In this document: piece by piece, positions 1 through 7,748 of the stretch
Numbering within the stretch: the stretch's first letter is position 1
Layout of the letters: each line of letters begins with the position of its first letter
Origin: a virus
Length of the DNA: 32,057 nucleotides
Virus record (IMG/VR): IMGVR_UViG_3300025889_000550
Location: 1-32,057 of that record
Strand: one strand, 5' to 3'
Made by a program: the position numbers and the translations under genes
Notes under the pieces: model-generated
The model's input: only the letters and a program-made list of their open reading frames with translations
Told to the model about the DNA's origin: nothing
Database searches by the model: none

Positions 1-2613
1 CATTCCAGCTTGGAACTGCGAGGCGGTAACGTATTCCACTTCATTGATGCGTTCGACGTTGTAGCGGACATCTACCACCATAGGCCCAGCAGCGGCTGTA
101 GCAGTGCCGCCTTCACTGTTGCCACCATTGCCGGCAATGACGCTTTCACCACGAGCACCACGGCTGTAGCGGGCCATGGCTGATTGCATTTTGCTGGCGG
201 GAATGACATATTCGGATTCGCCGCCCTCGCCGATAACGGCGCTGGTTGGACCTGTGACAAAACCGCCTTCGGCCATGAGCTTGGGCATTGCCAGTGCGCC
301 CTTGAAGCTAGTTTTAGGTGCGCTCTTGAATGCGCTGCTGTAATTGCCGCCGCCGCCGCCACTACCTGCAGCTCCACCAATAATGCCAAGTACGGTTTGC
401 AGAATAAACATCTCAATCATTTTGGCAATCATCTGCGATGCCATATCCAAAAAGTGATCAGCAACGCTTTTGAAGAATGACGCTAAGGCTTCCTTGGCTG
501 TCATGCTGCCAGAAACTAGTCCCATAAATGCTTGCTGGAATGCGCCGCCAATTGCTTCAGCGCCTTTTGTTACTTGGTTGGAAAGGCTTGTCAGTTCTTT
601 AAGTTCATTTTTTACTTTGCCTAAGCGTTCTTCTATCTTTTGGCTTTCTTCCTTAGGCTTAGCCAACTCAGTCTTTTTGCCTTTAATTGCGTCAGTTTGT
701 TCACGCGTAAACCCTTGACCGCTTAATTTAGCAATCTCGGCTTCAAGCCGCAATTGCTCACGTGCTTGCTCGGTGGTGGCAGATTTAAGTGCTAACTCTA
801 GGTCAAGGCCAGCAATGATCTCATCAAATGACTTAGTGCGCTCCGCTTCAATGCGTTGCATTTCAAGCGCTGTATCTTGCCTTGCAATTAGGATTTCACC
901 TTCTGCTTTAGCAAGAATCTTTTGCTGCAATCGTTGATCAGTAATACCATCTAATGCTTGCGCAGTAGATTGCATGATTTGGATGATGCGTTCCTCGCCT
1001 TGCAACCTAGCTTGCAACTCTTTGTTGCCATCCATCTCCGCTTGGAACTGCAAATTCTTGATTGTTCCAATTTGGCTGGTAAGTTCAATTTCACGCGTCA
1101 ATCCACGCAGCCGCTCTTGAATTTGTTTTTCTGCTTGCGCTGCTTGCTCTGCAGCCCGCTTGGCATTCCTAGCTGCTTTATCAACGCCACCGCCTCTTGC
1201 GCGGCCACCACCGCCTACGGTGGAGCTTGGAATCATAAGTGGCGGCGGCAGATTATTGGGTTTTTGACTAAGCCGTTTTGGCACTGCCGGCCCTTGCATT
1301 TGTGGAGCTGCTGGTCCGATAAATGATTTTTTTTGTGACTGCCGTTGACGTGATGCAGCCCCACGGATTGTTGATTTGCCACGTTCTGCCGCCCCGCCAA
1401 TTACCTGCATCGCCCATCCAGGCGGTGTCAGATTGGTAAAAAACCACTGCATTTGGCTTAAACCATTCAGGAATGGCGCAATCTGACCGGCTGCATACTG
1501 GAACGCAAGTGCTATGTCTTCTACAAAGGCTGGCGTTTGGCTTAGTGATGTATTTAATTGTTGCAGCATTCCAATCAACGCAGGCGTTAGGACTTTGCCA
1601 ACTTCTCTGGCAACGCCATCAACATTATCTTGGAGTGTGCTCAACCTTCCGCTTAAGGTGTCGCTTTGCGCAATAGCACCATTGGCGTATTTGCCGCCAG
1701 TGTTAGTAAGATTTTCTAAAGCAACTTCTACGGCTTTGGCGCTGAATTGACCTTTGCTTAGAGCTTTTTGAAACTCCTCGCCAGTCATGCCATACATCTT
1801 GCGCAGTTCTTCCTGCAATGCAATGCCACGCTCTTGGAACTGCAGTAGCTCCTCGCCTTGCAGTCGCCCTTTGGCTTGCACTTGGCCATAGGCGGTCACA
1901 AGACCGCTTAGCTCAGCGCCAGTAGCACCTGAGGCATCTGCCAGCCGTCTAGTGGTTTCTACCACCTTGTCAGCTTCAACACCAAATGCTTGTAACCGCT
2001 TGGCCGCATCAATCAGTTCAGTGCTAGTAAACGGCGTGATAGCGCCAAGATCTTGCAGCTCTTTAATAATTTGTCCCGCTTTTTCGGCGCTACCTGTTAA
2101 TACTTGTAAACTACGCGTCTGGCTTTCTACTTCGGCAGTTTTAGCAAATACAAATCGTCCTGCTTGAATAGCGCCAAACACTGCCGCAAGCCCGCCAAAA
2201 GCGCTACTAATGCCAGCCAATGAAGTACGCAAGCCATTAAATTTGCCAGCAGCCCGCTGTGTTTCTGCATTTGCACTCCTAAGAACAGCTTCATATTGTT
2301 TAATCTGCTGCCCTGCTTTTTGATAAAGTGCTCCGTTGAATTGGACTTTTGACTGCACATCACGCAATGCAGCAATTTGTGCTTTTATTGCCAACTCAGT
2401 ATTTTTTACTTTAGCCGCAAATACACCTTGAACAGTAGATGCTTTCGCAAAGCTGCCTTGCTGCGCTTCAACTATAGATTTGACAGCTTGAGCCCTAGCC
2501 TGCAGATTCTTAAATCCATCTGCCGCGCCAATAGAACCTTGCCGAATTGCAGCAAGCTTTGCGGTGACGCCGCGAGCGTCTAGATTTACCGCGACATTAG
2601 CGACAACCGACAC
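1..2613 (-). CDS. Tail tape measure protein (3' end outside window)
   Basis: The frame stays open from a GTG at 2613 to the left edge, giving 871 codons. The GTG start is chosen because AGG sits 6 nt upstream, the frame is closed by a TGA just before, and the preceding chaperone extension ends at 2621. The visible protein opens with SVVANVAVNLDARG, continues with long Ala/Gln/Lys-rich helices, has a glycine-rich linker (PPPLMIPSSTVGGGGRARGGG), then a coiled-coil rich in Glu/Arg/Gln, and near the edge a hydrophobic stretch (FILQTVLGIIGGAAG) followed by a Gly-rich segment. This layout is typical of siphovirus tape measures, which set tail length and occupy the tube lumen. The position after tail tube and chaperone genes supports the call. 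The C-terminus lies outside the window. Confidence 0.9.
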   Translation of the reverse strand, partial: MSVVANVAVNLDARGVTAKLAAIRQGSIGAADGFKNLQARAQAVKSIVEAQQGSFAKASTVQGVFAAKVKNTELAIKAQIAALRDVQSKVQFNGALYQKAGQQIKQYEAVLRSANAETQRAAGKFNGLRTSLAGISSAFGGLAAVFGAIQAGRFVFAKTAEVESQTRSLQVLTGSAEKAGQIIKELQDLGAITPFTSTELIDAAKRLQAFGVEADKVVETTRRLADASGATGAELSGLVTAYGQVQAKGRLQGEELLQFQERGIALQEELRKMYGMTGEEFQKALSKGQFSAKAVEVALENLTNTGGKYANGAIAQSDTLSGRLSTLQDNVDGVAREVGKVLTPALIGMLQQLNTSLSQTPAFVEDIALAFQYAAGQIAPFLNGLSQMQWFFTNLTPPGWAMQVIGGAAERGKSTIRGAASRQRQSQKKSFIGPAAPQMQGPAVPKRLSQKPNNLPPPLMIPSSTVGGGGRARGGGVDKAARNAKRAAEQAAQAEKQIQERLRGLTREIELTSQIGTIKNLQFQAEMDGNKELQARLQGEERIIQIMQSTAQALDGITDQRLQQKILAKAEGEILIARQDTALEMQRIEAERTKSFDEIIAGLDLELALKSATTEQAREQLRLEAEIAKLSGQGFTREQTDAIKGKKTELAKPKEESQKIEERLGKVKNELKELTSLSNQVTKGAEAIGGAFQQAFMGLVSGSMTAKEALASFFKSVADHFLDMASQMIAKMIEMFILQTVLGIIGGAAGSGGGGGNYSSAFKSAPKTSFKGALAMPKLMAEGGFVTGPTSAVIGEGGESEYVIPASKMQSAMARYSRGARGESVIAGNGGNSEGGTATAAAGPMVVDVRYNVERINEVEYVTASQFQAGM

Positions 2614-2620
2614 AGCCGAC

Positions 2621-2806
2621 CTACCGTCTTCGTTTCATTCTACGCTCCTGCTCTTCGTTTTGCAGCTCAAAATATGCTGACCACAAAAGTAATTCTTCCA
2701 TGGTCACTTCTTGATTGAGCCGGACTAATGAGTAGCCAAGCTCTTTTGCAATACTAAGCTGCAACAATAGCAGGTTATCTTTACTTAGCTCCCGCTTTAG
2801 TGCTTT
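2621..2806 (-). CDS. gpT-like tail chaperone extension, reached by frameshift
   Basis: In the +1 (equivalently -2) frame relative to the upstream chaperone, an open frame runs from just after a TGA at 2809-2807 to a TAG at 2623-2621, about 61 codons. It contains LSIAKELGYSLVRLNQEVT and then EELLLWSAYFELQ, the pattern of lambda gpT-type extensions (an ELG segment, then a W-x-AYF segment). It has no convincing start of its own: candidates are a TTG and an ATG well inside. The shift must occur between 2806 and the zero-frame stop at 2783-2781. Runs AAAA (2807-2804) and AAAG upstream of that stop allow a +1 slip of lysine tRNA. The fused product would be about 169 residues. The exact slip site is inferred. 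Confidence 0.72.
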   Translation of the reverse strand, partial: KALKRELSKDNLLLLQLSIAKELGYSLVRLNQEVTMEELLLWSAYFELQNEEQERRMKRRR

Positions 2807-3131
2807 TCATATCCACCTCTACCTCTTCAGGGTTGGTGATAATCGCAAGCATCAGTTGCTGAAGGTCAGCATCAGCTACCTCGTTTTTGAGTTCAGCCGC
2901 ATCACCCGATGCAAATAACCGCTGGCCAGCTTCATCGGCTGCCTTCATGATGAGCAGGTTCAATGCAAACCCATTGGCATCATCGCCACCGGGCATCTTC
3001 TGCGCACGTTCACGTTCGGCCATAGTGAGCGGTGATGCCCACATCTCAAAGACAGTGCCATCACCTAAGGTAACGGCACGCTTTACGGGTGTGAGATTAG
3101 CTGCTTTCTTAAGGCGTGCTAAAGCTGTCAT
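2781..3131 (-). CDS. Tail assembly chaperone (gpG-like)
   Basis: This 116-residue protein lies between the tail tube and tape measure genes, the fixed place of tail assembly chaperones that coat the tape measure during tail polymerisation. The N-terminus (LARLKKAANLTPVKRAVTLGDG) and the acidic, helical C-terminus (LQQLMLAIITNPEEVEVDM) fit small G-type chaperones, although sequence identity in this family is low. The start ATG overlaps the stop of the tail tube gene (ATGA-type). A second product made by frameshifting into the frame ending at 2621 is likely. Confidence 0.8.
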   Translation of the reverse strand: MTALARLKKAANLTPVKRAVTLGDGTVFEMWASPLTMAERERAQKMPGGDDANGFALNLLIMKAADEAGQRLFASGDAAELKNEVADADLQQLMLAIITNPEEVEVDMKSTKAGAK

Positions 3132-3886
3132 ACAGTTGTGCTGAAGTCAAACGTAGGAGCACCAGATGGCCTAAAGGTAATTTCTACCTGCTGAGCATCA
3201 TCTGGGTTGATGTTAAGGCTAGCACTAAGAAGCACCGCATCCATTGCGATGCTGCGGCTGAGTGCTTCAGTGCCTTGCTTGTCGGTGTACAGCTTGAAGC
3301 CGCAGCCTACTTGCTGGCGCTGAAGTACATCTTCCACCATCCGGTTGGATAGCGCAGCATCCTCATTGGTGACGTAGACCGTAGCAGTGCCGGTACCATC
3401 AGCAAAACCAGGGATGTAAGCGCGAAATGGCGCATACTGACCAGCAGTTTGCCCGATGGTGGTTACGTCGATCTCAGCGCGGCTGATCTCAAATGACCAT
3501 GATTGCACCTGGCCGACAGCGGCGTAGGCGGCGTATTCAACTTGGAACTCATTAGGCGCTACGGCAGTGCCATCGTCCGTAATGGTCAGGATGCTGCCGC
3601 CGAGGGTTGCCGATACGGTCAACGCACCAGTGGCCGCAGTGTAGGTGAGCACATAGTAGGTGGTAGCAGCATCGATGCCAGCGGGCAAGGTGCCAGTACC
3701 AGCGCCGTTGGTTTGGCTATTAACAACCGAGAACACAACCGGATCACCAACCTTCAAGTTCAGGTATGGCTGAATGGTGATCACATCAGTGGCGACAGCA
3801 ATACCAGCTTCAGGGAAGGTGCCGGTGGTGCCAGCAGGTTTGTAGTAGAGAGCGCCGGACGTACCGGACAAGACAGTGGTGGCCAT
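3128..3886 (-). CDS. Major tail (tail tube) protein with inserted beta domain
   Basis: This 252-residue protein would form the stacked rings of the tail tube. It sits between the tail terminator and tail chaperone genes. The C-terminal two thirds (VQSWSFEISRAEIDVTT; later LLSASLNINPDDAQQVEITF) has the alternating beta pattern of phage tube proteins. Residues about 38-112 look like an inserted module: KVGDPVVFSVVN, then GTLPAGIDAATTYYVL, then ALTVSATLGGSILTI. That module resembles the 'LPAG-TTYYV-SAT-GG' beta repeat found in many phage structural proteins, and may be exposed on the tail surface. The start ATG at 3886 is the first in frame. Confidence 0.82.
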   Translation of the reverse strand: MATTVLSGTSGALYYKPAGTTGTFPEAGIAVATDVITIQPYLNLKVGDPVVFSVVNSQTNGAGTGTLPAGIDAATTYYVLTYTAATGALTVSATLGGSILTITDDGTAVAPNEFQVEYAAYAAVGQVQSWSFEISRAEIDVTTIGQTAGQYAPFRAYIPGFADGTGTATVYVTNEDAALSNRMVEDVLQRQQVGCGFKLYTDKQGTEALSRSIAMDAVLLSASLNINPDDAQQVEITFRPSGAPTFDFSTTV

Positions 3887-3910
3887 TGTTGTGAACGGTA
3901 GTGGCTGCGT

Positions 3911-4333
3911 TCAGTCTACATACGCCTCAAACGTTGCCGCAAGCTGCGTTTGATAGTACGGCTCCGGTGCGGATGGTGTTACCTGCGCTGGGCCAGATGC
4001 TGGATCAAATATGATGCTGGAGAATTTAGCGCGATCAAATAGATCCTTGACGCGTTCGGCAATCGTGAAGTTAGCGGCTGTACCAGCGCCGATGGGTGTG
4101 AAGACATTCACCACTAGCGTGCCATTTTGCCGGTTGAAGCCAACGCCACCAGTAGGCAGCAACGTGGCATAAGCATTATCACCGAAGCGTATGAATGCTT
4201 GCAGCCATGGCGTGTTGTTAGGCGGCGTGAATGGCACGTTCTGATAGCTGACGGGGTATGTAGGTGCCTTGGCTAACTCCGCTGCAATGCGGCCTTCAAT
4301 GGCGGCGCGGATGTCGTTGTAGGTGCTGGTCAT
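3911..4333 (-). CDS. Tail terminator protein (DUF4128-like)
   Basis: This 140-residue protein begins MTSTYNDIRAAIEGRIAAEL and contains the YPVSYQNVPFTPPNNTPWLQ segment, a pattern of the DUF4128 'phage tail terminator-like' family. Members of this type cap the tail tube and join it to the head. It overlaps the HK97 gp10-like gene by 4 bp and is followed by the tail tube gene after a 24 bp gap. Order and length both fit. Confidence 0.8.
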   Translation of the reverse strand: MTSTYNDIRAAIEGRIAAELAKAPTYPVSYQNVPFTPPNNTPWLQAFIRFGDNAYATLLPTGGVGFNRQNGTLVVNVFTPIGAGTAANFTIAERVKDLFDRAKFSSIIFDPASGPAQVTPSAPEPYYQTQLAATFEAYVD

Positions 4334-4767
4334 GACTCCCTGCCGATACGTGCTGCTGCAATTCTGACGCGGCCTTGGACATCTTTAGCAACGCCTTGCA
4401 CCCAGCCGGGATTGGCTTGCTTGCTGCTGCCATTAGCTAACGGCTCCGCATATGGCAGGTTGTTGTGGACTGAGTACACGTTGCCGATACGTTCTTGCTG
4501 GTAGTTCATCTTGCGCAGCGGAAACATCGGCTTAGCTGGTGCACTGGTTTTGTCACGGTCAGGATTGCTTGGCGCCTGCTGCGGGCCTGCATCATATGGC
4601 CCGGCAGCATTCTCACCTACCTGCCAGCTAGCGCGGAACCTGCCGGTATCAACCGGACTGGCTTGCTTGACGAGTGAGTCAGTTTCCAGCACCGCTGCAC
4701 GGAGCAGTTTTTCCATCTGCTGATTGACGTAATCGCCAATGTCACCAACGCGGATAGTGCGTGCCAT
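4330..4767 (-). CDS. HK97 gp10-like head-tail joining/tail completion protein
   Basis: This 145-residue protein carries the family hallmark SPVDTGRFRASW (residues about 56-67) after an N-terminal helix, and a later VYSVHNNLPYAEPLANGSS segment (Y-N-xPYA-xLexG pattern). Both are typical of the HK97 gp10 family, which acts at the neck between connector and tail tube. The ATG at 4767 overlaps the last base of the upstream head-closure gene stop, consistent with coupled translation. Confidence 0.85.
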   Translation of the reverse strand: MARTIRVGDIGDYVNQQMEKLLRAAVLETDSLVKQASPVDTGRFRASWQVGENAAGPYDAGPQQAPSNPDRDKTSAPAKPMFPLRKMNYQQERIGNVYSVHNNLPYAEPLANGSSKQANPGWVQGVAKDVQGRVRIAAARIGRES

Positions 4768-5123
4768 TATGTTCTCAGGATCAGCTCATGGGTGATAGCG
4801 GTATTATCCTGCTCAATGGTGGTAACGCGGATGATTTGATGCGTCACACTGCCAACTGATACGCGATCTGCAGTCGATGGTACTGCGGCTAGATCTGCGG
4901 CTGCAACGGTCAACCGCTTATCGCCTGATTGGATCAGGTCATTTACCTCCCGCACATTGACATCTTCCAGCACGCCACGCACCACAGTGCCGACCACCAC
5001 CTCGCTAACAGTGCCGGTGGTTGGGTTGTAGACGCCAGGGGTAACACGGTTGATGGTTACCTCACCACCAAACTTTGCCATCAGCTTGCTGGCAACCTTG
5101 CGTAGCGGACTAGCAAGTGCCAT
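4767..5123 (-). CDS. Head closure/head-tail joining protein
   Basis: This 118-residue beta-rich protein (FGGEVTINRVTPGVYNPTTG; later VSVGSVTHQIIRVTTIEQD) matches the general look of SPP1 gp16/HK97 gp9-type stoppers, which seal the portal after packaging and bind the tail. It lies where that protein is expected, between connector genes and the gp10-like gene. The ATG overlaps the preceding stop (TGATG). Confidence 0.7.
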   Translation of the reverse strand: MALASPLRKVASKLMAKFGGEVTINRVTPGVYNPTTGTVSEVVVGTVVRGVLEDVNVREVNDLIQSGDKRLTVAAADLAAVPSTADRVSVGSVTHQIIRVTTIEQDNTAITHELILRT

Positions 5124-5374
5124 CAGATCCTATATGCAACGCAATGGCCATTTTGCAATTTGACACTTGTAAATACACCATAAATAATGGTGCCAGCATC
5201 ATATTGATGCCCAGCAAGCGTATTGCCATCCCAATTAGAGGCAATGGCGTCAATGGTTGTATTGCTAGAAAATTGCAATGCGCACCACCTGCCAGTGCGC
5301 GTAGTGGTGTCAGTAATGAACGTGGCGCCCTTGGCGTAATCAATCCCCCATACCCCTGCGTAGTTCATGGTCAC
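5123..5374 (-). CDS. Small virion-type protein, paralogue 2 of a tandem pair
   Basis: This 83-residue protein was not recognised as a named family. It is clearly paralogous to the next-upstream gene: both share the order TGR(W/F), GNT, GVFTSV and L-x-(N/S)G-x-x-VAY(R/K)(I/V) at the C-terminus. The fold is probably a small beta sandwich. Its place inside the head-tail connector block suggests a virion or neck decoration role, but this is inference. It overlaps its paralogue by 4 bp and the head-closure gene by 1 bp. Confidence 0.75.
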   Translation of the reverse strand: MTMNYAGVWGIDYAKGATFITDTTTRTGRWCALQFSSNTTIDAIASNWDGNTLAGHQYDAGTIIYGVFTSVKLQNGHCVAYRI

Positions 5375-5601
5375 ACCTTATAAGCAACAACCTTGCCACT
5401 TGCCAATGTGACGCTAGTAAATACACCTGAGATGCTGTCGCCACCTTTAAGGGGCACTGATGTGAAGGTATTGCCAGTTTGGTTTTCAATCACTGCGCTA
5501 GCAATTACTGCATCAGCCAGTGCATACAATTGCCAGAAGCGGCCAGTGTGCGCAGCGGTGTCATCAATGTATTCAAAGCCGATGCTGTAACTGCGATCCA
5601 T
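5371..5601 (-). CDS. Small virion-type protein, paralogue 1 of a tandem pair
   Basis: This 76-residue protein starts MDRSYSIGFEYIDDTAAHTG and ends with the GVFTSVTLASGKVVAYKV strand pattern. It is the tandem paralogue of the following gene; the shared elements span most of the length and imply an old local duplication. It begins 2 bp after the connector gene stop. Function is unknown; a small beta-structured virion component is the likeliest role. Confidence 0.75.
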   Translation of the reverse strand: MDRSYSIGFEYIDDTAAHTGRFWQLYALADAVIASAVIENQTGNTFTSVPLKGGDSISGVFTSVTLASGKVVAYKV

Positions 5602-5603
5602 GG

Positions 5604-6167
5604 TCAGCTCCGGCGAATTGAGAAGTTACCTGGTCCACTTATTCTAAGCCCTGTCAGGTACCGCTCCATCAGCGGTGGCACCTTATCTGCGCCAACAGCG
5701 CCATAACCCAAGTTAGGTGTTACGTCAATGCTGCCGATTTTGACATTTTTGTAATCTTCCAATCCGCTAAGGCCAATCCCATCTGGGTTGTTGTGCAGAT
5801 ACGTCGCAAGTACGGTTTGCGCGTACTTGATCTGACTTGGTATTTCGTTGTCATCAAAGTAGTCAGTGGTAATCCGAAATGGAAAACCAACGGCATAGGT
5901 GTTGATGTATGTATCAGGCCTGCGCACGCCAGTTCTTGGCCACTGCAATGATTGAGTGTCAGTAGCACGGGCACCAAGGTACCGTTCACGATCCAAGCGT
6001 TGAGTAGCGGTAAACAAAGCACGGTTCTTTTGGTCAGTGGTTGCTGTCGCCCACGCCGTTACATCAGCATCCTGCACAAAACCATCAATGATCGCTTGCG
6101 CGTCAGCTAGCGTCAGATACGAGTTTGCGTTGGCGGCCCCTGGTGTGGCCACGATCACTATTGCCAT
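5604..6167 (-). CDS. Head-tail connector / DnaT-like adaptor protein
   Basis: This 187-residue protein has the signature of the family often annotated as 'putative DnaT-like ssDNA-binding' in phage structural modules: NSYLTLADAQAIID near the N-terminus (residues about 15-28), then KNRALFTATQRLDRERYLGAR, then QSLQWPRTGVR, and IPSQIKYAQTVLATYL. In phages this fold is the gp6/gp15-like head-tail adaptor attached below the portal, and a true DnaT role is unlikely here. Order (after capsid, before stopper) agrees. Confidence 0.85.
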   Translation of the reverse strand: MAIVIVATPGAANANSYLTLADAQAIIDGFVQDADVTAWATATTDQKNRALFTATQRLDRERYLGARATDTQSLQWPRTGVRRPDTYINTYAVGFPFRITTDYFDDNEIPSQIKYAQTVLATYLHNNPDGIGLSGLEDYKNVKIGSIDVTPNLGYGAVGADKVPPLMERYLTGLRISGPGNFSIRRS

Positions 6168-6273
6168 TGTCCGGCTCCGTTGGTATCAGTGTAGGCTCCG
6201 CAATAGAAAGAGAGGCCGCCTCCGTAGAAGCAGCCTCCTGGTTACGCAGTCGCCGGAAAGCGAACAAGCCCAT
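6103..6273 (-). CDS. Small hydrophilic protein between capsid and connector genes
   Basis: A 56-codon frame starts at an ATG 1 bp after the stop of the decoration-like gene and overlaps the first 65 bp of the connector gene in another frame. The product (MGLFAFRRLRNQEAASTEAA...) is short, charged at its start and rich in Ala/Ser/Glu/Pro. It fills the only gap in this tight block. Small proteins of this look often occur after capsid genes in tailed phages. The long overlap at the 3' end lowers certainty; no Shine-Dalgarno site close to the ATG is seen. Confidence 0.5.
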   Translation of the reverse strand: MGLFAFRRLRNQEAASTEAASLSIAEPTLIPTEPDNGNSDRGHTRGRQRKLVSDAS

Positions 6274-6274
6274 A

Positions 6275-6643
6275 TCAGGCTTCAGCGCCCTTGATGATGG
6301 CAAAGTTCAATACCAACGCCTCGGCTGCGGTTGCACCCACATTGGAAAGCGTGATGGTAAATGAACCAGCCGCAACGGCGCTAACGCTTGCGACATAGGT
6401 GCCAGTGGTTGCCCCAGATTGGATTGCCACAACAGGCACATCGTTAATGCCAACGAAAGTGTTGGTCACAACGAAGCTCACTTCAGCACCGCCAGCTAGC
6501 GACGCATCATGAGTGGTGATCTCACCAGCAGGCTTACTAAGCGTAACCCCAGTAGCTTTGCTAGTTTCCTGGGTAACAGCACCGCCTAACCCAGTCGGGT
6601 AGCCGATGGCTTTACCAGCAGTTGCCTCAAAGATAGATGCCAT
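6275..6643 (-). CDS. Capsid decoration-like beta protein
   Basis: This 122-residue protein sits directly downstream of the major capsid gene. It carries the segment GAVTQETSKATGVTLSKPAG, then SFVVTN, GTYVASVSAVAAGSFTITLSNV and a hydrophobic end (ALVLNFAIIKG). The pattern recurs in small proteins next to phage capsid genes and suggests a beta-sandwich displayed on the capsid. A decoration role is inferred from family look and place, not shown. Confidence 0.65.
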   Translation of the reverse strand: MASIFEATAGKAIGYPTGLGGAVTQETSKATGVTLSKPAGEITTHDASLAGGAEVSFVVTNTFVGINDVPVVAIQSGATTGTYVASVSAVAAGSFTITLSNVGATAAEALVLNFAIIKGAEA

Positions 6644-6654
6644 GATTAGTTACC

Positions 6655-7677
6655 TCAGAAGTTGGAAGTAACAGTAGCCCTAACGATGCCGAGGTTCTTA
6701 AGCTCGTACACCTTAGTCCAGTTACCGATTGTGGCAAGTTGAGCTTGTGTCGGGTTAGCAGTACCCACAACCCACTTAGCGCCAACCGGGTGATAGCAGT
6801 AGTGCAGGTCGATTGACATGGCATCACTCTTGGCGAGGATGTCACGATCAGTTTCAGTCTGCATCGCCATTTGCTCACCGCTGGCGATAGCGCCTTGAGT
6901 GAAGAAATACACCGGGTAGTTGGTGCTGGTAGGTGCCAGGTCGTCAGAGACGATGACGCGGAGGCCCATGTAGGTGGGCACTGAATTGTCGCCGCCGTAA
7001 GCGCCAGCAATGCTGCCAGCAAATACAGGAGCGATGCCAGTGGTAGCAACAGTGCCACCGCCACGTGCCTCAGCATTGGTCACGTAATCAATGGCCTTGC
7101 GCTCAACCAAGTCGTAGTACACAGCAGAGTGCATGCCGACAGCGGTGAGCTTGTCGCCTTGATCGCCAAGCAGCGCACGTGCCTTAGCCACCTGACGGGG
7201 GCCAAGAGCAGTTTGCCCAGTCTTGTCAAAAGACAGATCAATAAATGCAGCGCCGGTGTTGGAGGTCAAGCCGCCAAATACACCTTCGAGGCACTTGATC
7301 AGATCCTTCTGCCGTTGGTTGGCCACATAGTCGGCCACCTTGGCACCGATGGCGGCCATCGGGTCAGCACCAGCAGCCAGAGCTGCGAGATCACGAGACT
7401 CGAAGGCACGACCACGGTGCAGGATGACACCGACTTGCTTGTCGGCGGTGATCTTGCCAGGCGTCAGCGAGGTGCTGTCAGACAGCACTTCAAAGTCACC
7501 GGTAAGGTTTGCTTTCCAGAATGGAATGTTGACATAGTCACCGCCCTCGGTTGCATTCAGCTCGGCCATCGGCTGCACCACACCGCTAGCCAAGAAGGCA
7601 TCGCGAAGGGTGGTTTGCTCGATGACGTAAGGCGTGAAAATTTCGGGGATGATGACATCAGAGCGAAGTGTCGCCAT
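6655..7677 (-). CDS. Major capsid protein (HK97 fold)
   Basis: This 340-residue protein follows the scaffold gene and precedes the decoration-like gene. It starts MATLRSDVIIPEIFTPYV, has the E-loop-like region GGDYVNIPFWKANLTGDFEV, the helix RGRAFESRDLAALAAGADPM..., the middle LIKCLEGVFG helix, and the P-domain/A-domain patterns AVGMHSAVYYDLVER and TYMGLRVIVSDDLAP, all typical of HK97-fold capsid proteins of this length. No delta domain or head protease gene is seen; the separate scaffold gene fits that. An AGG lies upstream of the ATG at 7677. Confidence 0.92.
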   Translation of the reverse strand: MATLRSDVIIPEIFTPYVIEQTTLRDAFLASGVVQPMAELNATEGGDYVNIPFWKANLTGDFEVLSDSTSLTPGKITADKQVGVILHRGRAFESRDLAALAAGADPMAAIGAKVADYVANQRQKDLIKCLEGVFGGLTSNTGAAFIDLSFDKTGQTALGPRQVAKARALLGDQGDKLTAVGMHSAVYYDLVERKAIDYVTNAEARGGGTVATTGIAPVFAGSIAGAYGGDNSVPTYMGLRVIVSDDLAPTSTNYPVYFFTQGAIASGEQMAMQTETDRDILAKSDAMSIDLHYCYHPVGAKWVVGTANPTQAQLATIGNWTKVYELKNLGIVRATVTSNF

Positions 7678-7748
7678 GATGAATACCTAAAGAGTGTGTT
7701 TACGGTGTGGGCGCAGCCCGATCACCAGCGCAGCCGGTTGTAGATATG

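Noticed and set aside
3503-3901. Plus-strand open frame of 132 codons over the tail tube gene
   Set aside because: It is antisense to a well supported structural gene, has no family look and arises from the codon pattern of that gene.
7129-7743. Plus-strand open frame of 204 codons over the major capsid gene
   Set aside because: Antisense shadow of the capsid gene; capsid motifs on the minus strand are clear.
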